Assembly: GCA_036268375.1 (NCBI GenBank)
Contig: DATAUH010000138.1
Coordinates: 1 to 12,944, forward strand
From: PALSA-243 sp036268375
GTDB lineage: Bacteria > Acidobacteriota > Terriglobia > Bryobacterales > Bryobacteraceae
DNA length: 12,944 bases
Direction: 5' to 3'
The notes beneath the pieces were generated by a model. The model was not told where the DNA came from. It was given only the letters and a program-made list of their open reading frames with translations, and did not search any database. Position 1 is the first letter of the stretch. The number at the start of each line of letters is the position of its first letter. Below, piece after piece: positions 6,477 through 12,944 of the stretch. The position numbers and the translations under genes were made by a program.

Positions 6477-9461
6477 TCAGAAGTTGCTGAACATCCACAC
6501 GTTGGCCTCCGCGTGCTCGTAGCCGAAGGCAATATGACGCCCGTCCGGCGAAGGAATGGGCCAAAGCCAGGTTGCCCCAGGCTGCAGCCATAGTCGCTGA
6601 ACGGCGCCGGAAGGTCCCACATGTAACAATGTGATGCCCTCTGGCCCGGGGGCCGAGACAAACAGGCTTTGCGAGTCGGTTGCCCACGCCAGGTCCAATA
6701 GGTCAGGGTAACTTGCCAGTGTCAGAGAGCGCGATGAGCCATTCATCGAAAACACGCGAATCTGATTCCCACCCTTTTTCAGGATGGCTATGTGCAAGCC
6801 GTCCGGCGAGAGTTGCCAGCGGTAGTCCAGCCCCACGCCGCCATCGGTTCCCGGCTCGAGAGGAATGCGCAGTGCCTCCTTGCCCGGAGGGTCGGTAAGC
6901 GTAAACTTGGAAATCACCAAACTGCTTTCCGCAGCCACTGCGTAACCTACAACACAGAAGCCCGCAGTCTTATTGGCGCACCAAAAGTGCGCGAAGCTCT
7001 GGATGGGGTACATCATCCGCGGCTCGCCGCCCGCTATGCTCGCCCGGTAAAGAGCGAACTGGCGCGATCCGGACGGCTGGCCTTCGAAAATCATCGAGGT
7101 CTCATCCGGGCTCGGCCGCGCAATATAAAAGTTCGTGTCCAAGGATGCGGTGACCGGTTCGGCGGGCAAGTCTGAATCGAGTGTCTGGCGATAGACTTGC
7201 CGCGTCGACGCGCGCTGCGAAGAGAAGAAGATTGCTCGCGAATCCGGCGTCCATGAGATCGCCACGTTGGTGTTGTCGTCTTTCCTCGCCTCTCGCCAAT
7301 TGGCGAACCGGTTTCCATTGCCGCTCAAATCGCCGGCATAAACCGAGCTGTGGAACGTGCGTCTCACGAAAGCCACGCGCTTGCCATTCGCAGTTGCATT
7401 AAGGTTGCGAATGGCAAATCCGGCCCAATCCGTCAGTCGCCGGGCGTCGCCTCGCCGGCCGCCAAGTTGGTCAACGCTTACTTCCCACAATTCGCCGAAT
7501 TGCCCCGCTCCTGTACGGGTGCTCCGTGCGTACAACAAGCGATTCTGGGCGGTCCAAGCGAACGCGCTCAACGCGTCTTCCCGCACAATCGTCGTCTGGT
7601 TGGCTCCGTGAATATCGCAGCTCCGAATTGAGAGTTCGACGTCGTCGCCCACCGGGCGCGCCTCAGCGAAGGCGAGTCTGTCGCCCCCCGGTGACCATGC
7701 GATCATGCCGAAGCCGGCTTTAAAACCCGCTGTCAATATCTTGTGGGGAGACTCGCCACCCGGGCCCATCAGCCAAATCTCATGCGCTCCAATAGCGGTC
7801 TGATTGCTTGCGAACGCGATATGCGCGCCATCGGGGGAGATACTCCCTGCTCCTTGCATCCCGTCGAAATCACCGAGCATCTCCGGTTTGCCGTCATGAA
7901 TGGGAACAGCCCATAAGCTTGCCGGCTTTCCGGAAGCGGCAGCAGCAGCGATAAACCGCTTCGAATCGGGGTACCAGCCGCCGACAGTCCAACGCGCTCT
8001 CTCCGGCGCGATTTCGGCAAGCGATGGCAGTCTCTGGATCTCGCCAGTCTCCACCAGTTGGAGATGAATACCGCGCTGATCGCTATAACTCAGATACCTC
8101 CCGTCAGGCGAAACCGCCGCATTGAGCACCGGCAATGTGTCATCGTTTGCCGTCAGCCTTTGTTGTTTCAACTCAGGCGCTTGGGTCCTGGGAGAATAGG
8201 TCCAGCTGGCGATCATTGCGCCAGCCGCTGTCAGGGACACGAACAGCGCCGCCGTCAGGCTTTGCCTCCGCCGACGTACGAATTTACCCACGCGGTATGC
8301 AATGGCGTCCGGCCGCGCAAGTATCGGTTCTTGCTTGAGGTATCGTTGCAGATCCTCTGCGAAAGCGCTCACCGAGTCGTAGCGCTCGCCAGGGCTCTTC
8401 TTTAGAGCCTTCGCCACGATAATGTCGAGGTCCCCACGCAGTTGACGGCTTAGTCGTTCGGGCGTTGTACCTCGTTGTGCGGCATTGTTGCGCAGTAGCC
8501 CGGACTCTCTCGCGGAGGCCACAATATCCGACGGACGCGCCGGCTCTCCCTCCACAATCGCCTTCACCAAATCTGCCGGCGCACTCGATGTCTCTTCGGC
8601 AGGATGCCATCCAGTCAGCAGCACATAAAGAATAATGCCCATGGCATAGATGTCCGTCGCCGTTGTCGCCGAGCCTCCCGTCATTTGTTCGGGCGCCGCA
8701 TATTTGGGCGTCATCGCGCGCGCCCCGTCGATTGTGATTGTCGCGCCGCCCCGTTGTTCTTCCTCCTCCAACAGCTTGGCGATGCCGAAATCGAGCAGCT
8801 TGACCTGTCCGTCGCTCCGCACGAGGATGTTTGGCGGCTTAAGATCGCGGTGCACAATCAGATTGGCGTGCGCGTGCGCTACAGCCCCGAGCGCGTCTAT
8901 AAAAAGCCGGATCCGCGCCTCAATGCCCAGTCCCCGCTCATCGCAGTAAGAGTCAATGTGGTCGCCGTCAATGTGCTCTAAGACGAGGTACGGCTGGCCG
9001 GCCACCGATACGCCCGCATCCAGCAGCTCCGCAATATTTGGATGCGCCAGGCGGCCGAGGATGATGCCTTCGCGCTGAAATCGCTCCTCCGCGGATTTCC
9101 CAATCAGCGCGATGTTGAGAAATTTCACGGCCACTTTCCGCTCAAATCTCGCATCACTTCGCTCGGCCAGCCATACGCTGCTCATGCCGCCCAACCCGAT
9201 CTGCGAAATAAGCGTGTAGGCGCCCAGCGTTTGTCCGCGCAGCCCCAAATCCCGCGCGAATTCGATGGCTGGTTCTTGCAGAAACCCTTCGCGGATTAGA
9301 ACCAGATGGCGCTCAAGCAGCGCCTCCAATTGCTCCGCCATTCGAGGATCTTGCTTGCCCAGAGAGGTCAACCAACTCGCACGCTCCTCTTCTGTCATTC
9401 CGAGCGCTTCGTCCAGTTGCGGGCTCAATGCGAGCCATTGTTCGGGGGAGGGTGCGGGCAT
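6477..9461 (-). CDS. Transmembrane Ser/Thr protein kinase with C-terminal TolB-like beta-propeller
   Basis: A 994-residue PknB-type Hanks kinase. After an 80-residue alpha-helical lead (LDEALGMTEEERASWL) comes the catalytic domain, about 81-375: glycine loop IGLGGMSSV (88-96), Lys113 in VAVKFL, Glu131 in helix C, catalytic loop HRDLKPPN (204-211), DFG (224-226) and APE (256-258). All key catalytic residues are present, so it should be active. A basic RRRR stretch and one membrane helix (about 401-420) put the kinase in the cytoplasm and the rest outside. The C-terminal 570 residues carry repeated SPDG-type motifs (451, 542, 590, 738, 784, 885, 971), as in PD40/TolB propellers, and probably sense a ligand or partner. 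It is the second gene of an operon with the ECF sigma factor 7 bp upstream; its AAGGA Shine-Dalgarno overlaps the sigma stop codon, suggesting translational coupling. The sigma factor is a plausible substrate. Confidence 0.93.
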   Translation of the reverse strand: MPAPSPEQWLALSPQLDEALGMTEEERASWLTSLGKQDPRMAEQLEALLERHLVLIREGFLQEPAIEFARDLGLRGQTLGAYTLISQIGLGGMSSVWLAERSDARFERKVAVKFLNIALIGKSAEERFQREGIILGRLAHPNIAELLDAGVSVAGQPYLVLEHIDGDHIDSYCDERGLGIEARIRLFIDALGAVAHAHANLIVHRDLKPPNILVRSDGQVKLLDFGIAKLLEEEEQRGGATITIDGARAMTPKYAAPEQMTGGSATTATDIYAMGIILYVLLTGWHPAEETSSAPADLVKAIVEGEPARPSDIVASARESGLLRNNAAQRGTTPERLSRQLRGDLDIIVAKALKKSPGERYDSVSAFAEDLQRYLKQEPILARPDAIAYRVGKFVRRRRQSLTAALFVSLTAAGAMIASWTYSPRTQAPELKQQRLTANDDTLPVLNAAVSPDGRYLSYSDQRGIHLQLVETGEIQRLPSLAEIAPERARWTVGGWYPDSKRFIAAAAASGKPASLWAVPIHDGKPEMLGDFDGMQGAGSISPDGAHIAFASNQTAIGAHEIWLMGPGGESPHKILTAGFKAGFGMIAWSPGGDRLAFAEARPVGDDVELSIRSCDIHGANQTTIVREDALSAFAWTAQNRLLYARSTRTGAGQFGELWEVSVDQLGGRRGDARRLTDWAGFAIRNLNATANGKRVAFVRRTFHSSVYAGDLSGNGNRFANWREARKDDNTNVAISWTPDSRAIFFSSQRASTRQVYRQTLDSDLPAEPVTASLDTNFYIARPSPDETSMIFEGQPSGSRQFALYRASIAGGEPRMMYPIQSFAHFWCANKTAGFCVVGYAVAAESSLVISKFTLTDPPGKEALRIPLEPGTDGGVGLDYRWQLSPDGLHIAILKKGGNQIRVFSMNGSSRSLTLASYPDLLDLAWATDSQSLFVSAPGPEGITLLHVGPSGAVQRLWLQPGATWLWPIPSPDGRHIAFGYEHAEANVWMFSNF

Positions 9462-9468
9462 TACGTCC

Positions 9469-10023
9469 TTAACGCGGCAGGTCTTCGCGAATGCTGCAGT
9501 GCAGATAGATGCGAGCCTTCTCCCACCTTCGCTGCACAGTGCGTTCGGATAGCTTCTGCATTCTCGCGATTTCGGTGAAGGAGAATCCGCAAAAGAACTT
9601 CAGGTCCACCAGGCCGGCGAGCTCCGGCTCCACTTTCGCCAGTTCGTCCAAAGCGTCGCCAATTGACGAAAGCTGCTTCACATCCGCCGAATTCTCCGCC
9701 ACTTCGTCTTCAAGCGACGTAATCACAAACTCCCCGCCGCGTTTCACCGCACTTCGACTGCGGGCGTAGTCGATGATAATTCCGCGCATTACCTGCGCGG
9801 CGTATCCCATAAAGCGCGCTTCATCGGGAAAGCATGCGCTGTCGCGCACCGAGATGTCGAGGTACGCTTCATGCAAGAGGGTCGTAACGCTCAAGCTCGC
9901 CGGGCGTCCCCTTCGCGCAAGTTCCCGCCGGGCGAGTCCGTGCAATTCGGAGTAGAGGGCGTTAAACAAAGCATCAGCATTCTTACTGTCCAACGCGCCT
10001 ACCGGCGAAAGCGTCGAGTACAT
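9469..10023 (-). CDS. ECF-family RNA polymerase sigma factor, partner of a Ser/Thr kinase
   Basis: A 184-residue extracytoplasmic-function sigma factor. Region 2 spans about 20-95, with ALYSELHGLARREL and a conserved FMGYAAQVMRGIIIDYARSR block; region 4 spans about 125-180, with a helix-turn-helix around GFSFTEIARMQKLSERTVQRRW (about 146-167). The sequence resembles the Sigma70_ECF (PF07638) type common in Acidobacteriota and Planctomycetota. No anti-sigma gene is adjacent; a membrane Ser/Thr kinase follows in the same operon. Control of an ECF sigma factor by phosphorylation is known for EcfP/PknT of Vibrio parahaemolyticus; whether this protein belongs to that group is not shown. The ATG at 10023 is well supported by GGAGGA 6 bases upstream. 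Confidence 0.93.
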   Translation of the reverse strand: MYSTLSPVGALDSKNADALFNALYSELHGLARRELARRGRPASLSVTTLLHEAYLDISVRDSACFPDEARFMGYAAQVMRGIIIDYARSRSAVKRGGEFVITSLEDEVAENSADVKQLSSIGDALDELAKVEPELAGLVDLKFFCGFSFTEIARMQKLSERTVQRRWEKARIYLHCSIREDLPR

Positions 10024-10029
10024 CTGCGA

Positions 10030-10035
10030 TCCTCC
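10030..10035 (-). promoter_or_regulatory. Strong Shine-Dalgarno of the ECF sigma factor gene
   Basis: GGAGGA on the minus strand, 6 bases before the ATG at 10023. It is the strongest ribosome binding site in the window and fixes the sigma start. Confidence 0.75.
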
Positions 10036-10097
10036 ATATAAAGAATTCAGGGTCCTGCACGCAACAAGGAAAAGGAATGAAGATTTGCAAAAACCGG

Positions 10098-10115
10098 GGA
10101 TACCTAGGGGTAGCC
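10098..10115. promoter_or_regulatory. Dyad operator-like site upstream of the sigma-kinase operon
   Basis: GGATACC (10098-10104), spacer TAGG, then GGTAGCC (10109-10115): the arms match at 6 of 7 positions after reverse complementing. It lies about 75 bp upstream of the sigma start, where a promoter or operator is expected. It could bind a dimeric regulator or contribute to an autoregulated promoter. I could not assign ECF-type -35 and -10 boxes with confidence. Confidence 0.35.
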
Positions 10116-10485
10116 TCTCTTTGGAAAGGCGAGGCGCGCAGGCCCGCTGCGCATCTCAGTTACTTCGATTCGTAAAGCGCCATCAAGATTCCACAGAAAA
10201 CGGCGCGTCACGCAATTGATACACTTCTGTATTCGCTACCAAAGTAGTATATCGAAAATGGAGCCGCTCCATCTGCGTCTCTGCTGCCCGTCTCTGCTGC
10301 CCCTCAGTGAAGAAACAAGCATCTCAATTCTCCACCGGCCACTTCTTGCACCGCGCAGCAACGGGAACTGGTGCGCCGCCGCCGGTAACGGCGCCGTGGC
10401 GACTTCGAGGATTCGTTCGCGATTGCCCTTGCGCGGCTTTCGTTCAAACTGGGCCGTTTTTTTGGCTAATACAGAAAAGTTTGCA
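10116..10485. other. Intergenic region without a convincing gene, with a 13-bp tandem duplication
   Basis: This is the middle of the 576-bp gap between divergent genes. Plus-strand frames here (10216-10506 and 10307-10540) overlap each other, lack recognisable domains and run into the operator region. The 13-mer CGTCTCTGCTGCC is repeated in tandem at 10276-10288 and 10289-10301, looking like replication slippage. A small 6-bp-stem hairpin is at 10136-10152. A run of seven T at 10457-10463 follows only weak pairing. Confidence 0.5.
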
Positions 10486-10509
10486 ACCGGAGGGAGTCTC
10501 CGGTAATCT
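10481..10509 (+). promoter_or_regulatory. Candidate promoter with a perfect dyad operator in its spacer
   Basis: TTGCAA (10481-10486) and TAATCT (10504-10509) are 17 bp apart, the standard sigma-70 spacing, though neither box is close to consensus. The perfect inverted repeat ACCGGAG (10486-10492), GGAGT, CTCCGGT (10498-10504) fills the spacer, where a repressor dimer would block polymerase. Further ACCGGAG half-sites lie at 10527-10533 (minus orientation) and 10575-10581 (plus). TetR-type repressors often control SDR genes through sites of this kind, but no regulator gene is in the window. Confidence 0.45.
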
Positions 10510-10587
10510 GCTTATACGGAGGCTGGCTCCGGTTCAGTAGCCCGTGACCACTCGTCAACGGGGCGTAGTTCGGAACCGGAGCGGCCG

Positions 10588-10593
10588 AAGGAG
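10588..10593 (+). promoter_or_regulatory. Shine-Dalgarno of the SDR gene
   Basis: AAGGAG, 6 bases before the ATG at 10600. It supports this start and lies 6 bp after the last ACCGGAG half-site. Confidence 0.65.
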
Positions 10594-10599
10594 AAAAAC

Positions 10600-11487
10600 A
10601 TGCGCGTTTTCGTCACTGGGGCTACAGGCTTTGTCGGTTCCGCAATCGTCCCGGACCTTCTTGGGGCAGGGCATCAGGTGTTTGGCCTGGCTCGTTCAGA
10701 CGCGGCTGCTGCGGCTCTGGTCGCCGCCGGAGCCACCCCGCATCGCGGGTCGCTCAATGATTTGGAGAGTCTTCGGAGCGGAGCATCTGCCGCCGACGGC
10801 GTGATCCACGCTGCCTTCATTCACGATTTCTCGAACTACACGGCGGCCGCCGAGACAGACAGGCGCGCCATAGAAACCATCGGCTCCGCGCTTATCGGCT
10901 CTGATCGCCCGTTGCTTGTAACCTCGGGGACGTTGCTAGTGGAACGCAAAGGCCTCCTCGCAACGGAAGTGGATCCGCCGAATCCGCATTTCCCCCGGAA
11001 ATCCGAAGAGGCGGTGCTTGCGCTGGCCGAGCGGGGAGTTCGCACGTCGATCATCCGCCTTCCTCCGTCCGTTCACGGAGACGGCGATCACGGCTTTGTG
11101 CCACACCTGATCGCCATCGCGCGTGAGAAAGGCGTCTCAGCCTATGTAGGCGACGGCCTCAACCGCTGGCCGGCCTTACACCGGCTGGATGCCGCTCTTC
11201 TGTACAGACTCGCGTTGGAGAGGGGTTCCGCTGGAGCCAGTTATCACGGGGTAGGCGATGAGGGCGTGCCATTCCGCGATATCGCCGGAGTTATCGGCCG
11301 CCGCCTGAACGTGCCGGTTGTCGCCAAGTCCTTTGCGGAGGCGGACGGCCACTTCGGCTGGATCGCGCACTTCGTCGGTATCGATTGCCCGGCATCAAGC
11401 GCGCAAACGCAGGAACAACTCCGATGGCGTCCCACACAAGCCGGGCTGATTCCCGACTTAGACAGGCCTGCCTATTTCGGACTCTGA
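10600..11487 (+). CDS. Atypical SDR family NAD(P)-dependent oxidoreductase/epimerase-like protein
   Basis: A 295-residue Rossmann-fold protein. The dinucleotide-binding motif VTGATGFVG is at residues 5-13, and Arg32 after the second strand (GLARSD) suggests NADP(H) preference. The usual SDR catalytic Tyr-x-x-x-Lys is not intact: Lys134 in FPRKSEEA is present, but the residue four before it is His130, not Tyr. The later motifs LPPSVHGDGDHGFVP (154-168) and NRWPALHRLDAA (188-199) match an atypical extended-SDR subgroup I know from bacterial genomes (SDR_a7-like), in which loss of Tyr is normal. Substrate and reaction are unknown. The start has AAGGAG upstream. An aldo-keto reductase follows after 27 bp, so the two are likely one transcript controlled by the ACCGGAG sites. 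Confidence 0.88.
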   Translation: MRVFVTGATGFVGSAIVPDLLGAGHQVFGLARSDAAAAALVAAGATPHRGSLNDLESLRSGASAADGVIHAAFIHDFSNYTAAAETDRRAIETIGSALIGSDRPLLVTSGTLLVERKGLLATEVDPPNPHFPRKSEEAVLALAERGVRTSIIRLPPSVHGDGDHGFVPHLIAIAREKGVSAYVGDGLNRWPALHRLDAALLYRLALERGSAGASYHGVGDEGVPFRDIAGVIGRRLNVPVVAKSFAEADGHFGWIAHFVGIDCPASSAQTQEQLRWRPTQAGLIPDLDRPAYFGL

Positions 11488-11514
11488 ATATAGACAGACA
11501 GAGAAAGGAACAGA

Positions 11515-12399
11515 ATGATCGAAGATATGACTCTCGGGGGAAGTTACAACCTCGCAAACACATCGCTTACAGTGCATCGCATGGGCTATGGCGCCATGCA
11601 GCTGGCTGGGCCTCAGGTGTGGGGTCCGCCGCGCGACCCTGGCGGCGCCGTCAACGTCCTGCGAAGAGCCGTTGAAGCAGGCGTCAATCACATTGATACC
11701 AGCGACTTTTATGGTCCTCATGTAACCAACCAAATCATTAAACAGGCGCTACATCCTTACCCCAAAGGGCTGGCGATCGTAACCAAAGTGGGCGCGCGCC
11801 GGGGAGCAGACAAATCCTGGATGCATGCTCTGTCCCGGCAGGAACTGATCGGTGCGGTACATGACAATCTGCGTAATCTCGGTCTGGACGCGCTCGATGT
11901 CGTCAATTTGCGGGTCGGAGATGTGATGGGGCCGTCCGAGGGCTCTATCGAAGAACCACTGACAGTGCTCGCGGAACTCAAAGAGCAAGGCATGATCCGT
12001 CATCTCGGCCTGAGCAACGTTACCCCGCAGCAACTCACCGAAGCGCAGAAAATCTCGGACATCGTTTGCATCCAGAACCTATACAACGTTGCGCACCGAA
12101 CCGATGATGCGTTCATCGACGACCTCGCAAGGCAAGGCATTGCCTACGTGCCGTTTTTCCCGCTGGGAGGATTCACTCCCCTACAGTCCACGGCGTTGAA
12201 TTCAGCGGCAGCCTCTTTGAAAGCGACGCCAATGCAGGTGGCGCTCGCATGGCTGCTGCATCGTGCGCCCAACATTCTGCTGATTCCCGGCACATCGTCA
12301 GTCGAACATTTGCGAGAGAATCTGGAGGCGGCGAAGTTGCAGCTTCCTCCTCAAACAATCGCCGATCTCGATTCGATCGCGAGCGGCATGGCCAGGTGA
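11515..12399 (+). CDS. pdxI: Aldo-keto reductase, YdbC/PdxI-like (pyridoxal reductase candidate)
   Basis: A 294-residue aldo-keto reductase barrel. Catalytic-type residues are Asp61 and Tyr66 in HIDTSDFYGPHV and Lys91 in IVTKVGARRG. The position usually held by the active-site His carries Arg133 in DVVNLRVGD. The C-terminal IPGTSSVEHLRENL is the NADPH phosphate-binding segment. The whole protein follows E. coli YdbC as I remember it: RMGYGAMQLAGP, the GPPRD segment, HIDTSDFYGPHVTNQII, VHDNLRNLGLD, DVVNLRV and YVPFFPLGGFTPLQS are all shared, so Arg133 looks like a subgroup trait, not damage. YdbC is PdxI, an NADPH-dependent pyridoxal reductase in vitamin B6 salvage. Start at 11515 has AAGGAA 4 bases upstream. 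It lies 27 bp after the SDR gene, so co-transcription is likely. Substrate by inference only. Confidence 0.85.
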   Translation: MIEDMTLGGSYNLANTSLTVHRMGYGAMQLAGPQVWGPPRDPGGAVNVLRRAVEAGVNHIDTSDFYGPHVTNQIIKQALHPYPKGLAIVTKVGARRGADKSWMHALSRQELIGAVHDNLRNLGLDALDVVNLRVGDVMGPSEGSIEEPLTVLAELKEQGMIRHLGLSNVTPQQLTEAQKISDIVCIQNLYNVAHRTDDAFIDDLARQGIAYVPFFPLGGFTPLQSTALNSAAASLKATPMQVALAWLLHRAPNILLIPGTSSVEHLRENLEAAKLQLPPQTIADLDSIASGMAR

Positions 12400-12496
12400 G
12401 GGGCAGCCTTCGTCATCGGAAAACCGGGCGATTTCAAGATTCATTCACTCGTTGAGATGCACCGTGCGTTCTCGTCCGCCGGCCTCGCTAGTCAAT

Positions 12497-12524
12497 GCGT
12501 ACGACGCGCTAACCTGTCGTATGC
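12497..12524. promoter_or_regulatory. Dyad immediately upstream of the flavoprotein Shine-Dalgarno
   Basis: GCGTACGAC (12497-12505), a 10-base spacer, then GTCGTATGC (12516-12524) form a 9-bp inverted repeat with one G-U-type mismatch. It directly abuts the ribosome binding site GGAGGGG (12525-12531). As DNA it could be an operator; as RNA it could be a hairpin that influences ribosome access. It suggests the flavoprotein gene has control separate from the pair upstream, 143 bp away. Confidence 0.4.
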
Positions 12525-12542
12525 GGAGGGGAATCGCGCATC

Positions 12543-12944
12543 ATGAGCGAAATCGAATCGGTCGATGTACTGGTCTTTGGCAGTGGAACGGGCGGTAAAC
12601 TCACTGCTTGGACCAGCGCGAAAGAGGGTTTGCGGACAGCCGTCGTTGAACGCGGTCTGGTTGGCGGAGCCTGTCCGAATATCGCGTGCCTGCCGACGAA
12701 GAACGTGGTGCACAGCGCGAAAGTGGCGGATTTTGTCCGCCATGACCGCGATTTCGGCGCCGGCACCGCGCCGGCATCGGTCCAGATGGCCGAAGTAAGA
12801 GCTCGCAAGCGGCGCATGGTCGAAGGGCTCGTCAGCATGCACATGGACAAGTACAAAGAAAGCGGCGCCGAGTTGGTCTTTGGCGAGGGCAGCTTTGTAG
12901 AACCGAAGACCATTCAAGTGAACCTGAAGAACGGCGGCAGGCGC
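12543..12944 (+). CDS. FAD-dependent pyridine nucleotide-disulfide oxidoreductase (3' partial)
   Basis: The first 134 residues are visible and the frame runs off the right edge. The N-terminus is an FAD-binding Rossmann motif, VFGSGTGG (11-18, GxGxxG), with Glu36 at the end of the second strand for the FAD ribose. A redox-active cysteine pair follows, Cys44 and Cys49 in GGACPNIACLPTK, with the C-x4-C spacing of the dihydrolipoamide dehydrogenase, glutathione reductase and mercuric reductase family. The NAD(P)-binding and dimerisation domains are outside the window, so the exact enzyme cannot be chosen. Nothing seen here, such as an N-terminal metal-binding domain, points specifically to mercuric reductase. 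The start ATG has GGAGGGG 11 bases upstream, slightly far but usable. It may belong with the two upstream redox genes or form its own unit. Confidence 0.88.
   Translation, partial: MSEIESVDVLVFGSGTGGKLTAWTSAKEGLRTAVVERGLVGGACPNIACLPTKNVVHSAKVADFVRHDRDFGAGTAPASVQMAEVRARKRRMVEGLVSMHMDKYKESGAELVFGEGSFVEPKTIQVNLKNGGRR

Noticed and set aside
8284..8610. Long alternative frames inside the kinase gene on both strands
   Set aside because: They are shadows of a GC-rich coding region with clear kinase motifs in the main frame.
10431..10463. Possible intrinsic terminator with seven T on the plus strand
   Set aside because: Only about 4 bp of pairing precede the T-run, and no plus-strand gene lies upstream to be terminated.
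10216..10540. Two overlapping plus-strand frames of 77-96 codons in the sigma/SDR gap
   Set aside because: They overlap in different frames, contain the tandem duplication, have no recognisable domain and run into the operator cluster.
11899..11925. Aldo-keto reductase as a dead enzyme because the usual His is Arg133
   Set aside because: The same Arg appears in the YdbC/PdxI subgroup as I recall it, and Asp61, Tyr66 and Lys91 are intact.
12492..12917. Minus-strand frame of 141 codons overlapping the flavoprotein
   Set aside because: The plus-strand frame carries the FAD motif and CxxxxC pair; the opposite frame has no family resemblance.
1..12944. CRISPR array, prophage, toxin-antitoxin or defence cluster
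   Set aside because: No regularly spaced repeats, phage structural genes, small overlapping gene pairs or defence domains were seen.

Overview
The window comes from a moderately GC-rich soil-type bacterium. The best guess is Acidobacteriota, in the Solibacter/Bryobacter direction. That guess rests on gene style: a Tat-exported sugar isomerase-like TIM barrel, an ECF sigma factor paired with a Ser/Thr kinase carrying a C-terminal beta-propeller, and a DUF3455 exported protein. No rRNA or other phylogenetic marker is present, so the assignment is inference.

Layout. (1) 1-867, plus strand: 3' part of a probably Tat-exported xylose-isomerase-like TIM-barrel protein that runs off the left edge. 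(2) 868-1435: a gene-poor gap between convergent genes, holding a 169-bp centred imperfect palindrome with perfect 16-bp ends (1235-1403), which looks like a MITE/REP-type element. (3) 1436 to about 3826, minus strand: a secreted GH31 alpha-glycosidase. (4) 4095-5387, plus strand: an exported protein with a single CxxCH haem motif, transcribed divergently from the GH31 gene. (5) A long hairpin at 5485-5542 lies between this gene and the convergent DUF3455 gene (5562-6239, minus). (6) 10023 down to 6477, minus strand: a tight two-gene operon, ECF sigma factor then transmembrane Ser/Thr kinase-propeller, 7 bp apart, with the kinase Shine-Dalgarno overlapping the sigma stop codon. (7) 10024-10599: a regulatory gap with a dyad upstream of the sigma gene and a cluster of four ACCGGAG half-sites upstream of the next genes. 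(8) 10600 to the right edge, plus strand: an atypical SDR, a PdxI/YdbC-like aldo-keto reductase, and the 5' end of a flavin disulfide oxidoreductase with a CxxxxC redox pair.

Functionally the window is a patchwork. The left half is envelope and extracellular proteins (sugar handling, a haem protein, DUF3455). The centre is a signalling module in which kinase and sigma factor are probably made together; no anti-sigma gene is next to them. The right end is a run of NAD(P)/FAD redox enzymes probably under a local repressor that is not encoded in this window.

I did not find a clear new defence, phage or CRISPR system. The least explained items are the palindromic element, the single-haem exported protein, and the operator-like repeat clusters.
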